In this document: positions 17,574 through 26,456 of the stretch, one piece after another
How positions within the stretch are numbered: the first letter of the stretch is position 1
Layout: the number at the start of each line of letters is the position of its first letter
Origin: Roseospira goensis
GTDB taxonomy: Bacteria > Pseudomonadota > Alphaproteobacteria > Rhodospirillales > Rhodospirillaceae
DNA: 59,000 nucleotides
Direction of reading: 5' to 3'
Assembly: GCF_014197795.1 (NCBI RefSeq)
Contig: NZ_JACIGI010000023.1
Span: forward strand, 1 to 59,000
Notes under the pieces: generated by a model
What the model was told of the DNA's origin: nothing
What the model saw: only the letters and a program-made list of their open reading frames with translations
Database searches by the model: none
Translations under genes and position numbers: made by a program

Positions 17574-18446
17574 CTATCCGGCCAGGTCGCGCGAGCGCCG
17601 GGCGGCGGCGGCGACGGCCCGCGCCATCAGCGCCGCCAGGCCCTCGCCCTTGCCCTTGCCCTCGCCCTCGCCCTCGTCCTCGGTCATCAGCACGTCCAGG
17701 GCGGCGGCCGTGGTGCCGTTGGGGCTGGTGACGTTGGCGCGCAGGGTGGCGGGATCCTCGGCCGCCTGATCCATGAGCGCGGCGGCACCGGTCACCGTCG
17801 ACCGCGCCAGCCGGTCGGCCAGATCCGCCGGCAGCCCGGCCTGCACCCCGGCCCGGGCCAGGCACTCGGTGAGCAGGAACACATAGGCCGGCCCGCTGCC
17901 CGAGACCGCCGTGACGGCGTCGATCAGGGCTTCGTCCTCGACCCAGGCGATGTCGCCCACCGCGCCCAGCAGCGCGTCGCAGGTCGTGCGCCCGGCCGGC
18001 GTGACGTGGGGGTTGGCGCAGGCCACGGTCATGCCGCGATGGACCGCGGCGGGGGTGTTGGGAATGCTGCGGACCACCGGCGTGCCCGGCCCGAAGGCGG
18101 CCTCGAAGCCGGCGATGACCCGGCCGGCGGCCACCGACAGCACCACCGTGGGGCCGCCGCCGAGGCGGCGGTAGGCCGGCAGCACGGCGTCCATCATCTG
18201 CGGCTTGACCGCCAGCACCAGCACGTCCGGTGCCGGCTCAGCCGCCAGCGCGGCGGGATCGGGGACCGTACGCACGCCGGCGGGCACCACACCGGGGGAC
18301 GGGTCGATCACCGTCACCTGCGCCGGCGCCAGGCCGCGCCCGAGCCAGCCGGCCAGCAGGGCGCCGCCCATCTTGCCGCCGCCCACCAGCCACACCCGCG
18401 CGGCGGCCAGGGCCGCGCCGCCAACCGCATCGGAAGCCGCCACCAT
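17574..18446 (-). CDS. proC: Pyrroline-5-carboxylate reductase
   Basis: Last step of proline synthesis: NAD(P)H reduction of pyrroline-5-carboxylate. The 290-aa protein has an N-terminal Rossmann motif VWLVGGGKMGGALL, the VLAVKPQ segment, VRSIPNTPA, and the catalytic-domain signature AVSGSGPAYVFL. Near residues 255-267 the insertion EDEGEGEGKGKGEGL is encoded by a GC-rich 6-bp repeat (about 17640-17690) and is absent from typical ProC. It may be a flexible loop before the last helix. It starts 4 bp after the ybjN-like gene, a common alphaproteobacterial pairing. Confidence 0.95.
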   Translation of the reverse strand: MVAASDAVGGAALAAARVWLVGGGKMGGALLAGWLGRGLAPAQVTVIDPSPGVVPAGVRTVPDPAALAAEPAPDVLVLAVKPQMMDAVLPAYRRLGGGPTVVLSVAAGRVIAGFEAAFGPGTPVVRSIPNTPAAVHRGMTVACANPHVTPAGRTTCDALLGAVGDIAWVEDEALIDAVTAVSGSGPAYVFLLTECLARAGVQAGLPADLADRLARSTVTGAAALMDQAAEDPATLRANVTSPNGTTAAALDVLMTEDEGEGEGKGKGEGLAALMARAVAAAARRSRDLAG

Positions 18447-18450
18447 CGCG

Positions 18451-18951
18451 TCAGGCCTCGCCCACGGTGTCGAGCATGGCGGCGGCGATGGCCTCGGTCG
18501 GCCCCTTGCCGCCCCAGATCACGAACTGGAACGCCGGGTAGAAACGATCGCATTCGGAAACGGCGATCTCCATCAGGTCGCGCACCTCCTCGGCGGCGAG
18601 ACGGCGATCGGCCAGCAGCACGGTGTGGCGGAACATCGGCGAGCCCTCGTCCGTCCACAGCGCGAAATGGCCCAGCCACAGCCGCTCGTTCAGGTGCGCC
18701 AGCAGCTCGTAGACGGCGGCGCGCCGCCCCTCGGGCACGCGCATGTCGAAGGCGCACGACAGATGCAGCGCGCTCAGTTCCTCCGACCATGCCAGGAACA
18801 GGCCCAGGGTGCACCACTGGCTCGGCACCTCCACGACCATCTCGTCCTCGCCGCGCCGGTCGAACACCCATTCCTTCACGGACAGGAACTGTTCGATCAG
18901 ATCGAGGGGGTTGGCGGAGGTGTTGTCGACGCCGATGGCCGAGGTGGTCAT
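18451..18951 (-). CDS. YbjN domain-containing protein
   Basis: A 166-aa protein of the YbjN family, a type III secretion-chaperone-like fold of uncertain function. Recognisable segments are EVPSQWCTLGLFLAWSEELS, LLAHLNERLWLGHFALW and SECDRFYPAFQFVIWGG. The ATG has GAGGGC upstream. It is translationally close to proC (4-bp gap), and this adjacency is conserved in many Alphaproteobacteria. In E. coli, YbjN affects motility and stress phenotypes by an unknown mechanism. Confidence 0.85.
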   Translation of the reverse strand: MTTSAIGVDNTSANPLDLIEQFLSVKEWVFDRRGEDEMVVEVPSQWCTLGLFLAWSEELSALHLSCAFDMRVPEGRRAAVYELLAHLNERLWLGHFALWTDEGSPMFRHTVLLADRRLAAEEVRDLMEIAVSECDRFYPAFQFVIWGGKGPTEAIAAAMLDTVGEA

Positions 18952-19310
18952 AGTGCCCTCCCAAGCTGGACAGGGTCCGGGCGGCCACGCCGCCCCGCCC
19001 CGCCGGATCGCGCCCCGGACGCGTCGCCGCGCCCGCGTCGGCGGAGGCCGGACCGCACCATGCTGCCCGCCCGATCCGGCTTGGCCCCATATCCTGTGGA
19101 TAGATCCAGATATAGGGCTCAATGCGCGCCAGACCACAAACAGCACAGTGCCAAAGCGGACCCGCCCTGGCAAGCGCCGCGCCGGGCGCGCGTGCGGACC
19201 ACCGGCGGACGCCGGCTTCCGACTCGACAGTCCCGGCGTAGCAGCCCGGCGGGCCGGTGCGCAAGGTTCGTGCGCCTGTCCAGAGGTCGTGGATGGCCGG
19301 CGCGGCGTCC
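18952..19310. other. Intergenic region, ggt to ybjN-like gene
   Basis: 359 bp between the end of ggt and the start of the ybjN-like gene. An AT-richer patch at about 19085-19125 (ATATCCTGTGGATAGATCCA) is probably the ybjN-proC promoter area, but no clear -35/-10 pair could be fixed. No palindromic array is present although the gap is long enough. Confidence 0.45.
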
Positions 19311-20999
19311 TCAGACCGCGCCCGAGACCGCGTCGGAGACCTCATGGGACGCCACCGCCTCGGCCCACGGATGGAAGGGATCGGCCGCCCCCAGCGAGGC
19401 CCCGCCGCGCCGCTGCGCCGCCCCGACCACGCCGAACCACGTCGGGTAGGCCAGCGCCGGCCGGATCGTCAGCGGCGCCGCCTCGCGCGCCAGCGCCGCC
19501 AGCGTCTCCGGACCCAGGCGGGCGTCGGCGGTCACCCCCTCCGGGTCGCTGACCTCCAGGCGGGGCTGGTGCACCGCCGCCTCCAGGTCCAGGCCGTGGT
19601 CGATCAACCCGGACACGAGTTGGGTGACGGCGCCGATGATCTTGCGCCCGCCGGCGGCCCCCAGCGCCAGGCCGCCACCGTGGGTCAGCACCAGGGTGGG
19701 CGCGTAGTTGCACAGCGGCCGCTTGCCCGGGCCGAGCGCGTTCGGCCGGCCCGGGCGGGGATCGAACCAGTACACCCCGTTGTTGAGCAGCACGCCGCAC
19801 TCGGGCACCACCACCCGAGCGCCGAACAGCGACAACAGCGTCTGGGTCAGGCTCACCAGGTTACCCTCGGCATCGGCCACCGAGATGTGCGAGGTGCAGT
19901 CCTCCTCCGGGGGCGTCTCCAGGGCCGTCGCCGTGACCGCCGGCTGTACGACCAGCTCGGGCGGCAGCGAGCGACGTCCGCGGGCGTCCCCCATGCGCGC
20001 CAATCGGTCGAGCATGGCGTGGCGCAGGGCCTGGGCATAGGCCACGTAGCTGTCGGGGCCGGGTGGCCGGCTGCCGCCGCACATCAGGGTCGACAGCGCC
20101 TCCAGCGCCACCAGCACCGACGGACCGCCGTTCAGCTCCGGCGCCACTGCCACCGTGGTGCCGCGATAGTCCAGCGTCAGCGGCGCGCACAGGGTGGCCC
20201 GGTAGCGGGCCAGGTCGTCCAGCCGCAGGCTGCCGCCGGTGGCCCGGACGGCGCGCACGATGGCCTCGGCCGGCGCCCCCTCGTAGAGCGCGCGTGGTCC
20301 CTCCTCCGCCAGCGTGCGCAGGGTCTCGGCCAGAGCGGCCTGGGGCAGGCGGTGCCCGGCGCGGCTGTCCATGAACGGCCGGCCGCCGGGCAGGAAGGCC
20401 GCCACCGAGCCGGCGAAGCGGCCCAGCTCGGGGGCGGCGGCGCCGATCATCAGGGCGGCGTGGGCGTCGATCTCCAGCCCGGCCTCGGCCAGGGCGACCG
20501 CCGGCGCCACCAGCTCGGCCCACGGCCGGGTGCCCAGCGCCTCCAGGGCCACCCGGTAGGCGTCGATCAGTCCGGGCACCGCCACCGCCGATCCGCCCAG
20601 CACGTTGCGCTCGCCCGCCACCGGCGGCCAGCCGAACAGGTCGCCATCGGCCGCGCCCTCGATCACCGGATAGGTGGCCGGATCCAGACGCATCGGCGCA
20701 ACCATGCCGCCGTCGATCACCACGGTGCGGTCGGCGCCGGCCATGTGGGCCAGCATCAGGCCGCCGCCGCCCGGGCCGCTCATCCAGGGCTCGACCACGC
20801 CCACGCACAGCCCGGCGCACACGGCCGCGTCGACGGCGTTGCCGCCGGCGGCCAGCACGCGCGCCCCGGCCTCGGCGGCCGCCGGGTGATGGGCACAGAC
20901 GACGCCGCCGGCGGCGCTGCGCACGGCCGGCTTGTGGACGCGCCGGCGCCGGCTGTGCGGACCCCAGGCGGCGCGCTGGGCGGGGGAGAGCGGAGCCAT
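19311..20999 (-). CDS. ggt: Gamma-glutamyltransferase
   Basis: Cleaves gamma-glutamyl bonds of glutathione and similar peptides. It matures by self-cleavage before a catalytic threonine. The 562-aa protein shows the large-subunit start HKPAVRSAAGGVVCAHHPAA, GPGGGG, and the cleavage site CTSHISVADAEGNLVSLTQ with the new N-terminal Thr near residue 368. Downstream small-subunit motifs include LNNGVYWFDP and GAAGGRKII. No signal peptide is obvious, so a cytosolic or atypical location is possible, as for several bacterial Ggt-like cephalosporin acylase homologues. Confidence 0.9.
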   Translation of the reverse strand: MAPLSPAQRAAWGPHSRRRRVHKPAVRSAAGGVVCAHHPAAAEAGARVLAAGGNAVDAAVCAGLCVGVVEPWMSGPGGGGLMLAHMAGADRTVVIDGGMVAPMRLDPATYPVIEGAADGDLFGWPPVAGERNVLGGSAVAVPGLIDAYRVALEALGTRPWAELVAPAVALAEAGLEIDAHAALMIGAAAPELGRFAGSVAAFLPGGRPFMDSRAGHRLPQAALAETLRTLAEEGPRALYEGAPAEAIVRAVRATGGSLRLDDLARYRATLCAPLTLDYRGTTVAVAPELNGGPSVLVALEALSTLMCGGSRPPGPDSYVAYAQALRHAMLDRLARMGDARGRRSLPPELVVQPAVTATALETPPEEDCTSHISVADAEGNLVSLTQTLLSLFGARVVVPECGVLLNNGVYWFDPRPGRPNALGPGKRPLCNYAPTLVLTHGGGLALGAAGGRKIIGAVTQLVSGLIDHGLDLEAAVHQPRLEVSDPEGVTADARLGPETLAALAREAAPLTIRPALAYPTWFGVVGAAQRRGGASLGAADPFHPWAEAVASHEVSDAVSGAV

Positions 21000-21121
21000 G
21001 GAACGCCTCGCGATCGGGGAACGGGCCGCGCCAGCATACGCGAAGCGCCCCGGCGTGCCATCCCGCGCGAGCCGGACGGCGGCCGTTCAACGCCCGCGCG
21101 GGCCGCGCCGGGCGCGCCTGG

Positions 21122-21526
21122 TCACTCCTCCGGACGCCAGGCGTCGCGCAGGTGGCCGGGCGGTCCGTCCGGCGTCACGCTCACCAGGTCGAAGCGCACG
21201 CCGGCCCCGGCATGGACGGGATGGGCCGCCAGCCAGCCCTCGGCAGCCAGCGCGAGGCGGCGGCGCTGCGCCGGGGTGACGGCCTCCAGGGCGGCGGCCA
21301 GGGTGGGCCGGGCCTTGACCTCGACGAACACCACCACCGGCGCGGCGCCGGTCGCGTCCAACGCCACCAGGTCGATCTCCCCGGCGCCCTCGCCGCGCCG
21401 GCCCCGCGCCCGGCGCGCCAGGATGATCCAGCCCTGCGCCGCCAGCCAGGCCGCGGCGGCGTCCTCGGCGGCGCGGCCGGCGCGCTCGGCGCTGCGCCGG
21501 GCCGCCGGCCCGCGCGGCGGGGTCAC
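21122..21526 (-). CDS. YraN family (UPF0102) endonuclease-like protein
   Basis: 134 aa with the predicted restriction-endonuclease-like fold. The motifs are GRAAEDAAAAWLAAQGW, GEIDLVAL and VVFVEVKAR, in which Asp, Glu and Lys form the usual nuclease triad. The GTG start overlaps the rsmI stop (GTGA), showing coupling. Its biological role is not established in any organism; the rsmI-yraN pairing opposite an LpoA-like gene is widely conserved. Confidence 0.93.
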   Translation of the reverse strand: MTPPRGPAARRSAERAGRAAEDAAAAWLAAQGWIILARRARGRRGEGAGEIDLVALDATGAAPVVVFVEVKARPTLAAALEAVTPAQRRRLALAAEGWLAAHPVHAGAGVRFDLVSVTPDGPPGHLRDAWRPEE

Positions 21527-22437
21527 CCGTCGGCCTCCCGGTCCGGGGACCGGCTCAGGGCGAGAGCGCGCTGGTACAACGCCCGGCGCGGCACCCCGGT
21601 CTCGGTTGCCACCCGGGCGGCGGCGTCCTTGGTGCCCAGCCCGGCCGCCAGCGCCGCCCGCAGGCGGTCGTCCAGGTCCTGCGGCGTGAGGGCGGCCGCC
21701 GCGGCGTCCGCGTCGGGCGGGGCGACCACGATCACCACCTCGCCCTTGGGCGGGCCGGCCTCGGCGTAGTGCGCCGCCAGCGCCGGCAGCGGATCGCGGC
21801 GCACCCCTTCGAAACGCTTGGTCAGTTCGCGGCAGACCGCCGCCGGCCGCGCGCCCAGGCCGGCCGCCAGCGCCGCCAGCGTCGCCGGCAGCCGGCGGGC
21901 ACTTTCGAACAGGATCAGGCTCGCCGGCACCGCCGCGAGGTCGGCGACGAAGGCGGCCCGCGCCGCCTCCTTCGGGGGCGGGAAGCCGGCGAACAGGAAC
22001 CGGTCGCTGGGCAGCCCGGAGGCCACCAGCGCGGCCAGCGGGGCCGACGGCCCGGGGATCGGGATCACCGCGTGCCCGTCGTCCAGCGCCGCCCGGGTCA
22101 GCTTGAAGCCGGGGTCGTTGACCAGGGGCGTGCCCGCGTCCGAGACCAGGGCCACCGCCTCGCCCCGCGCCAGCCGCGCCAGCAGGGCCGGGCGCGCCCG
22201 CCCGGCGTTGTGCTCGTGGTAGGGGGTCAGCGGCGTCGCCACCCCCAGGCGCGCCATCAGGCTGCCGGTGGTGCGGGTGTCCTCGCAGGCGATCACGTCT
22301 GCCGCATTGAGGACATCGAGGGCCCGCAGCGTGATGTCGCGGGCATTGCCGATCGGCGTCGCCACCACATAGAGCCCGGACGCCAGCGCGGGGCTTGGTT
22401 TACTTGACGACTCGGCGTGGCTAGGTTGGGGCGCCAT
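21523..22437 (-). CDS. rsmI: 16S rRNA (cytidine1402-2'-O)-methyltransferase
   Basis: Methylates the 2'-hydroxyl of C1402 in the ribosomal decoding centre using SAM. The 304-aa protein has the tetrapyrrole-methylase-fold motifs GLYVVATPIGNARDITLRAL, CEDTRTT, YHEHN, ALVSDAGTPLVNDPG and PIPGPSAPLAAL, all characteristic of RsmI. The C-terminal KDAAARVATETGVPRRALYQ is a typical extension. Start ATG at MAPQP; a GTG nine residues upstream is possible. It is divergent from the lpoA-like gene. Confidence 0.96.
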   Translation of the reverse strand: MAPQPSHAESSSKPSPALASGLYVVATPIGNARDITLRALDVLNAADVIACEDTRTTGSLMARLGVATPLTPYHEHNAGRARPALLARLARGEAVALVSDAGTPLVNDPGFKLTRAALDDGHAVIPIPGPSAPLAALVASGLPSDRFLFAGFPPPKEAARAAFVADLAAVPASLILFESARRLPATLAALAAGLGARPAAVCRELTKRFEGVRRDPLPALAAHYAEAGPPKGEVVIVVAPPDADAAAAALTPQDLDDRLRAALAAGLGTKDAAARVATETGVPRRALYQRALALSRSPDREADG

Positions 22438-22496
22438 GATGGCGGAAACCCTCGCGACGAGGCCCGCCCGGGGGACAGGCCAGGGGAGAACGAACG

Positions 22497-23777
22497 GTGA
22501 CGAAACGGACGATACGGCCGGCGGGACAACGCCGGCGGAGCCTCGGCGGAGTCGGCAGGCTCGGCGCGGTGGCCCTCCTGGGCCTGATGCTGGCCGCCTG
22601 CGCCCAGGTTTCGGCGCCCCCGCCGCGTCCGTCAAGCCCCCCCGAGCCGCCGCCACCGCGCGCCCAGCCCAGCCCGCCGGCCGAGCGCGCGCCGCTCGGC
22701 CAGGCCCCCGACACGCCGCTGTCGGGCCAGTTCGGCGGCAGCGGCGTGGGGGCCGACGGCATGGTGCGGGTCGGGCTGCTGGTGCCGCTGTCGGGGCCGG
22801 CCGCCGGCGCCGGCGAGGCGCTGCTGAACGCCGCCCAGATGGCCGCCTTCGACATGGGCAACGACCGCCTCGTCCTGCAACCCTACGACACCGGCGGCAC
22901 CCCCGCCGGCGCCGCCCAGGCGGCCGAACGCGCCCTGCGCCAGGGGGCGCGTATCCTGCTGGGGCCGCTGTACGGCAACAGCGCCCGCGCCGTCGGGCCG
23001 GTGGCGGCCGGCGCCGGGGTCAACGTGGTCGCCTTCACCACCGATCCCGGCGTGGCCGGCGGCAACGTCTTCGTCATGGGCTTTCTGGTGCGCGAGCAGG
23101 TCGACCGCATGGTGCAGTTCGCCCTCGGCGAGGGCCGTACCCGCTTCGGCGCGCTGACCCCCAGCGAGACCTACGGTCAGGTGGCGACCCAGGCGCTGCG
23201 CCGTCAGGTGGCGGCACGCGGTGGCCAGATGACGGCGGTGCAGACCTATGCGCCCGACAACCCGGACCTGCGCGGTCCGGCCCGCGCCCTGGCGGGGGCC
23301 GACGCCATCCTGATCCCCGACACCGGCGACGGCCTGCGCGCGGCGGTCAACGGCCTGGCCTATGTCGACATCGACTCGCGCACCGCGCGCTACCTCGGCA
23401 CCATGCTGTGGAACGACCCCGGGCTGTGGCGCGAGAGCGCGCTCGCTGGTGGCGTGTTCCCGGCGCCGCCGCGCGGCAGCGTGCAGGCGTTCGAGCGCAA
23501 GTACGCCGACGCCTTCGGCACCGCGCCGCCGGACATCGCCGTGCTGGGCTACGACGCCGCCGCGCTGGCGGCGGTGCTGGCGCGCATGGGCGGCGGGCCG
23601 CGCTTCGATCGCGCCACCCTGACCAGCGCCTCGGGCTTCGGCGGCGCCGCCGGCATCTTCCGTTTCCGCAGCGACGGCACCGTGGAACGGGGCCTGGCGG
23701 TGATGGAGATCCAGTCGGGCGGCACCGTCCGCGAGGTCGCGCCGGCGCCGCTGTCGTTCGGGAGCGCGGGGTTCTGA
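22497..23777 (+). CDS. Penicillin-binding protein activator, LpoA/LppC-like lipoprotein
   Basis: A 426-aa lipoprotein. A basic N-terminus and hydrophobic helix (LGAVALLGLMLAACAQ) end in the lipobox LAAC, followed by a proline-rich spacer (about 40-75). The rest is a periplasmic-binding-protein-like domain starting VRVGLLVPLSGPAAGAGEAL, as in the C-terminal half of E. coli LpoA. In E. coli, LpoA activates PBP1A from the outer membrane; the alphaproteobacterial relatives lack the TPR half and their partner is not established. The start codon is GTG, preceded by AGGGGAG. Array C begins 16 bp after its stop. Confidence 0.88.
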   Translation: MTKRTIRPAGQRRRSLGGVGRLGAVALLGLMLAACAQVSAPPPRPSSPPEPPPPRAQPSPPAERAPLGQAPDTPLSGQFGGSGVGADGMVRVGLLVPLSGPAAGAGEALLNAAQMAAFDMGNDRLVLQPYDTGGTPAGAAQAAERALRQGARILLGPLYGNSARAVGPVAAGAGVNVVAFTTDPGVAGGNVFVMGFLVREQVDRMVQFALGEGRTRFGALTPSETYGQVATQALRRQVAARGGQMTAVQTYAPDNPDLRGPARALAGADAILIPDTGDGLRAAVNGLAYVDIDSRTARYLGTMLWNDPGLWRESALAGGVFPAPPRGSVQAFERKYADAFGTAPPDIAVLGYDAAALAAVLARMGGGPRFDRATLTSASGFGGAAGIFRFRSDGTVERGLAVMEIQSGGTVREVAPAPLSFGSAGF

Positions 23778-23793
23778 GCCGGTCCCGGGGGGG

Positions 23794-24254
23794 GCGCCCA
23801 CGCGGGAGCGTGGGCGCGAGACCCCTTCACTTCTCGGTCCCACGCTCCTGCGTGGGACCGCGCGCATACCAGGCGCCCACGCGGGAGCGTGGGCGCGAGA
23901 CCCCTTCCCTTCTCGGTCCCGCGCTCCTGCGTGGGACCGCGCGCATACCAGGCGCCCACGCGGGAGCGTGGGCGCAAGACCCCTTCACTTCTCGGTCCCA
24001 CGCTCCTGCGTGGGACCGCGCGCATACCAGGCGCCCACGCGGGAGCGTGGGCGCGAGACCCCTTCACTTCTCGGTCCCGCGCTCCTGCGTGGGACCACGC
24101 GCATACCAGGCGCCCACGCGGGAGCGTGGGCGCGAGACCCCTTCACTTCTCGGTCCCGCGCTCCTGCGTGGGACCGCACACATCCCGGGCGCCCACGCGG
24201 GAGCCTGGGCGCGAGACCCCTTCACTTCTCGGTCCCACGCTCCTGCGTGGGACC
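23794..24254. repeat. Palindromic repeat array C (six 79-bp units, twelve palindromes)
   Basis: Units start at 23794, 23873, 23952, 24031, 24110 and 24189, an exact 79-bp period. Each unit has a GCGCCC-type palindrome with loop GGGA, a linker GAGACCCCTTCACTTCTC, a GGTCCC-type palindrome with loop TCCT, then CGCGCATACCAG. Units are almost identical, with isolated changes such as GGTCCCGC. The array fills the gap between the convergent lpoA-like gene (16 bp away) and tsaD (7 bp away). Confidence 0.97.
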
Positions 24255-24261
24255 CGGCGCC

Positions 24262-25326
24262 CTACGCCTTCACCCCCGCGAACGCGCGCTTGGGCGCGTC
24301 GGGGTCCAGCGGCCAGCGCGGCCGGGGCTTGAACTCCAACGGATCGGTCAGGCCGAGGCGCAGCCGCTCCAGCCCGGCCCACGCCACCATCGCCGCGTTG
24401 TCGGTACACAGGGCCGGCGGCGGCGCCACCAGCCGCCAGCCGCGATCCGCGCACAGCCCCCCCAGGGCGGCGCGCAGGGTGCGGTTGGCCGCCACGCCCC
24501 CCGCGACGACCAGAGTCGGTGCCGCGCCCGCGGCGGCGTCGGCCGCCAGCCGGGTCATGGCGCGCCCGGTGCGGTCCACCAGCACGTCGGCGACCGCCCC
24601 CTGCACCCCGGCGGCCAGGTCGGCCAGATCCCGGTCCGACAGCGGCCCGGGCGGCAGACCGTCCAGCACCTGGCGGGTGGCCGTCTTCAGACCCGAGAAC
24701 GAGAAGTCGCAGCCCGGCCGGCCCCGCAGCGGTCGCGGCAGCGCGAAGCGGGCCGGATCGCCCCCCACGGCGGCGCGCTCCAGCGCCGGCCCGCCGGGGT
24801 GGCCGAGTCCCATCATCTTGGCAGTCTTGTCGAAGCACTCCCCGGCGGCATCGTCGATGGTGGTGCCGAGCCGGCGGTAGGCCCCGACGCCCCGCACCTC
24901 CAGAAGCTGGCAATGCCCGCCCGAGACCAGCAGCAGCAGGTAGGGGAAGGCCACGGCGTCGGTCAGGCGCGCGGTGAGCGCGTGGGCCTCCAGGTGGTTG
25001 ACCGCCACGAACGGCACGCCGGTGGCCAGCGCCAGCGCCTTGGCGGTCATCACGCCGACGATGACGCCGCCGATCAGGCCGGGGCCGCCGGTGGCCGCCA
25101 CCCCGTCGAGATCGGCCAGCGCCACCCCCGCCGCCTCCAGCGTCTCCGCCACCAGGCGGTCGAGGTGGTCGAGGTGGGCACGCGCGGCGATCTCCGGCAC
25201 CACCCCCCCATAGGGGCGGTGCGCGTCGTGCTGCGACAACAGGCGCTGGGCGCGCACATGGCGGGTCTCATCCACCACGGCGGCCGCAGTCTCGTCGCAA
25301 CTGGTCTCCAGGCCGAGAACGATCAT
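24262..25326 (-). CDS. tsaD: tRNA N6-threonylcarbamoyladenosine transferase TsaD
   Basis: Transfers the threonylcarbamoyl group to A37 of ANN-decoding tRNAs together with TsaB and TsaE. The 354-aa protein has the family start [19 protein letters not shown], the metal-binding histidines His111 and His115 in NHLEAHALT, and [13 protein letters not shown]. It also has [19 protein letters not shown] and [12 protein letters not shown]. It is divergent from hemC with only 55 bp between start codons, so their promoters overlap. Confidence 0.97.
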   Translation of the reverse strand: MIVLGLETSCDETAAAVVDETRHVRAQRLLSQHDAHRPYGGVVPEIAARAHLDHLDRLVAETLEAAGVALADLDGVAATGGPGLIGGVIVGVMTAKALALATGVPFVAVNHLEAHALTARLTDAVAFPYLLLLVSGGHCQLLEVRGVGAYRRLGTTIDDAAGECFDKTAKMMGLGHPGGPALERAAVGGDPARFALPRPLRGRPGCDFSFSGLKTATRQVLDGLPPGPLSDRDLADLAAGVQGAVADVLVDRTGRAMTRLAADAAAGAAPTLVVAGGVAANRTLRAALGGLCADRGWRLVAPPPALCTDNAAMVAWAGLERLRLGLTDPLEFKPRPRWPLDPDAPKRAFAGVKA

Positions 25327-25381
25327 GGGCGCTAGAAATAGGACTTTGCAGAGCGAAGATCACCCCTTACAAACCGGGGCC

Positions 25382-26371
25382 ATGAGCACGACACACGCCA
25401 ACGCCATGCCCCGCCTGCGGATCGGCACGCGGGGCAGCCCCCTCGCCCTGGCCCAGGCCCACGCCGCCCGCGACGCGCTCGCGGCCGCGCATCCGGAACT
25501 GGCCGAGCCCGACGCCATGGAGATCGTGGTCATCAAGACGACCGGCGACTCCGTGCAGGACCGGCCGCTGTCGGAGATCGGCGGCAAGGGCCTGTTCACG
25601 CGCGAGATCGACGACGCCCAGACCGCCGGCGACATCGACATTGCCGTGCACAGCATGAAGGACGTCCCCACCGTGCTGGAGGACGGCCTGGTGCTGGAAG
25701 CGATCATGCCGCGCGAGGACCCGCGCGACGCCTTCATCTCCACCCGCTACAAGAGCTTCGCCGACCTGCCCGAGGGCGCGGTGATCGGCAGCGCCTCGCT
25801 GCGCCGCGCCTCCCAGATCCTGAGCCGCTACCCGCACCTCAAGGTCATCAACTTCCGCGGCAACCTGCAGACCCGCCTGCGCAAGCTCGACGAGGGCGTG
25901 GCCGACGCCACCATGCTCGCCATGGCCGGCCTCAACCGCCTCAACATGGCGCACATCGCGACCGCCCCGATGGCGGTGGACGAGATGCTCCCGGCCGTGG
26001 CCCAGGGCGCGGTCGGCATCACCTGTCGCGCCGACGACACCCGCGTGCGCGAATGGCTGCGGCCGCTGGACTGCCGCGACTCCCACATCCGTGTCGCCGG
26101 CGAACGCGCCTTCCTGGCGCGCCTGGACGGCTCCTGCCGCACCCCCATCGCCGCTTTGGCCGAGTGGACCGGCGTCGGGCAGATGCGCCTGCGCGGGCTG
26201 ATCGTGCGGCCCGACGGGCGCGACCCGCTGGGCACCGAGCGCACCGGGCCGGTGGCCGACATGGCCGCCGCCATGGCGATGGGCGACGACGCGGCGGCCG
26301 AGCTGGTCGCGCGCGCCGGCGACGCCCTGCCGGCCTACCGCGGCGAGGTGGTCCACGGCGGCGGCCTCTAG
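25382..26371 (+). CDS. hemC: Porphobilinogen deaminase (hydroxymethylbilane synthase)
   Basis: Joins four porphobilinogen molecules into hydroxymethylbilane for haem, cobalamin and chlorophyll-type tetrapyrroles. The 329-aa enzyme shows LRIGTRGSPLALAQA, the segment VHSMKDVPT with catalytic Asp, GSASLRRASQ, NFRGNLQTRL and the dipyrromethane-cofactor cysteine in LDGSCRTPIAAL at about residue 252. A second Met at MPRLRIG, eight codons in, could also be the start. It is followed by the hemD fusion after 85 bp. Confidence 0.97.
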   Translation: MSTTHANAMPRLRIGTRGSPLALAQAHAARDALAAAHPELAEPDAMEIVVIKTTGDSVQDRPLSEIGGKGLFTREIDDAQTAGDIDIAVHSMKDVPTVLEDGLVLEAIMPREDPRDAFISTRYKSFADLPEGAVIGSASLRRASQILSRYPHLKVINFRGNLQTRLRKLDEGVADATMLAMAGLNRLNMAHIATAPMAVDEMLPAVAQGAVGITCRADDTRVREWLRPLDCRDSHIRVAGERAFLARLDGSCRTPIAALAEWTGVGQMRLRGLIVRPDGRDPLGTERTGPVADMAAAMAMGDDAAAELVARAGDALPAYRGEVVHGGGL

Positions 26372-26456
26372 GGCCGCGCCGAGGGCGACGGAGCCGCACG
26401 CAGCACGGACACGGATTCGGGATACGGGCATTAGGTCAGGGAGGGCACGGGCCACC

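Noticed and set aside
23794-24254. CRISPR-like regular repeats (also at 33.1, 39.3 and 58.8 kb)
   Set aside because: The segments between repeats are themselves nearly identical, the repeats are fully palindromic and very short, and no cas gene is in the window.
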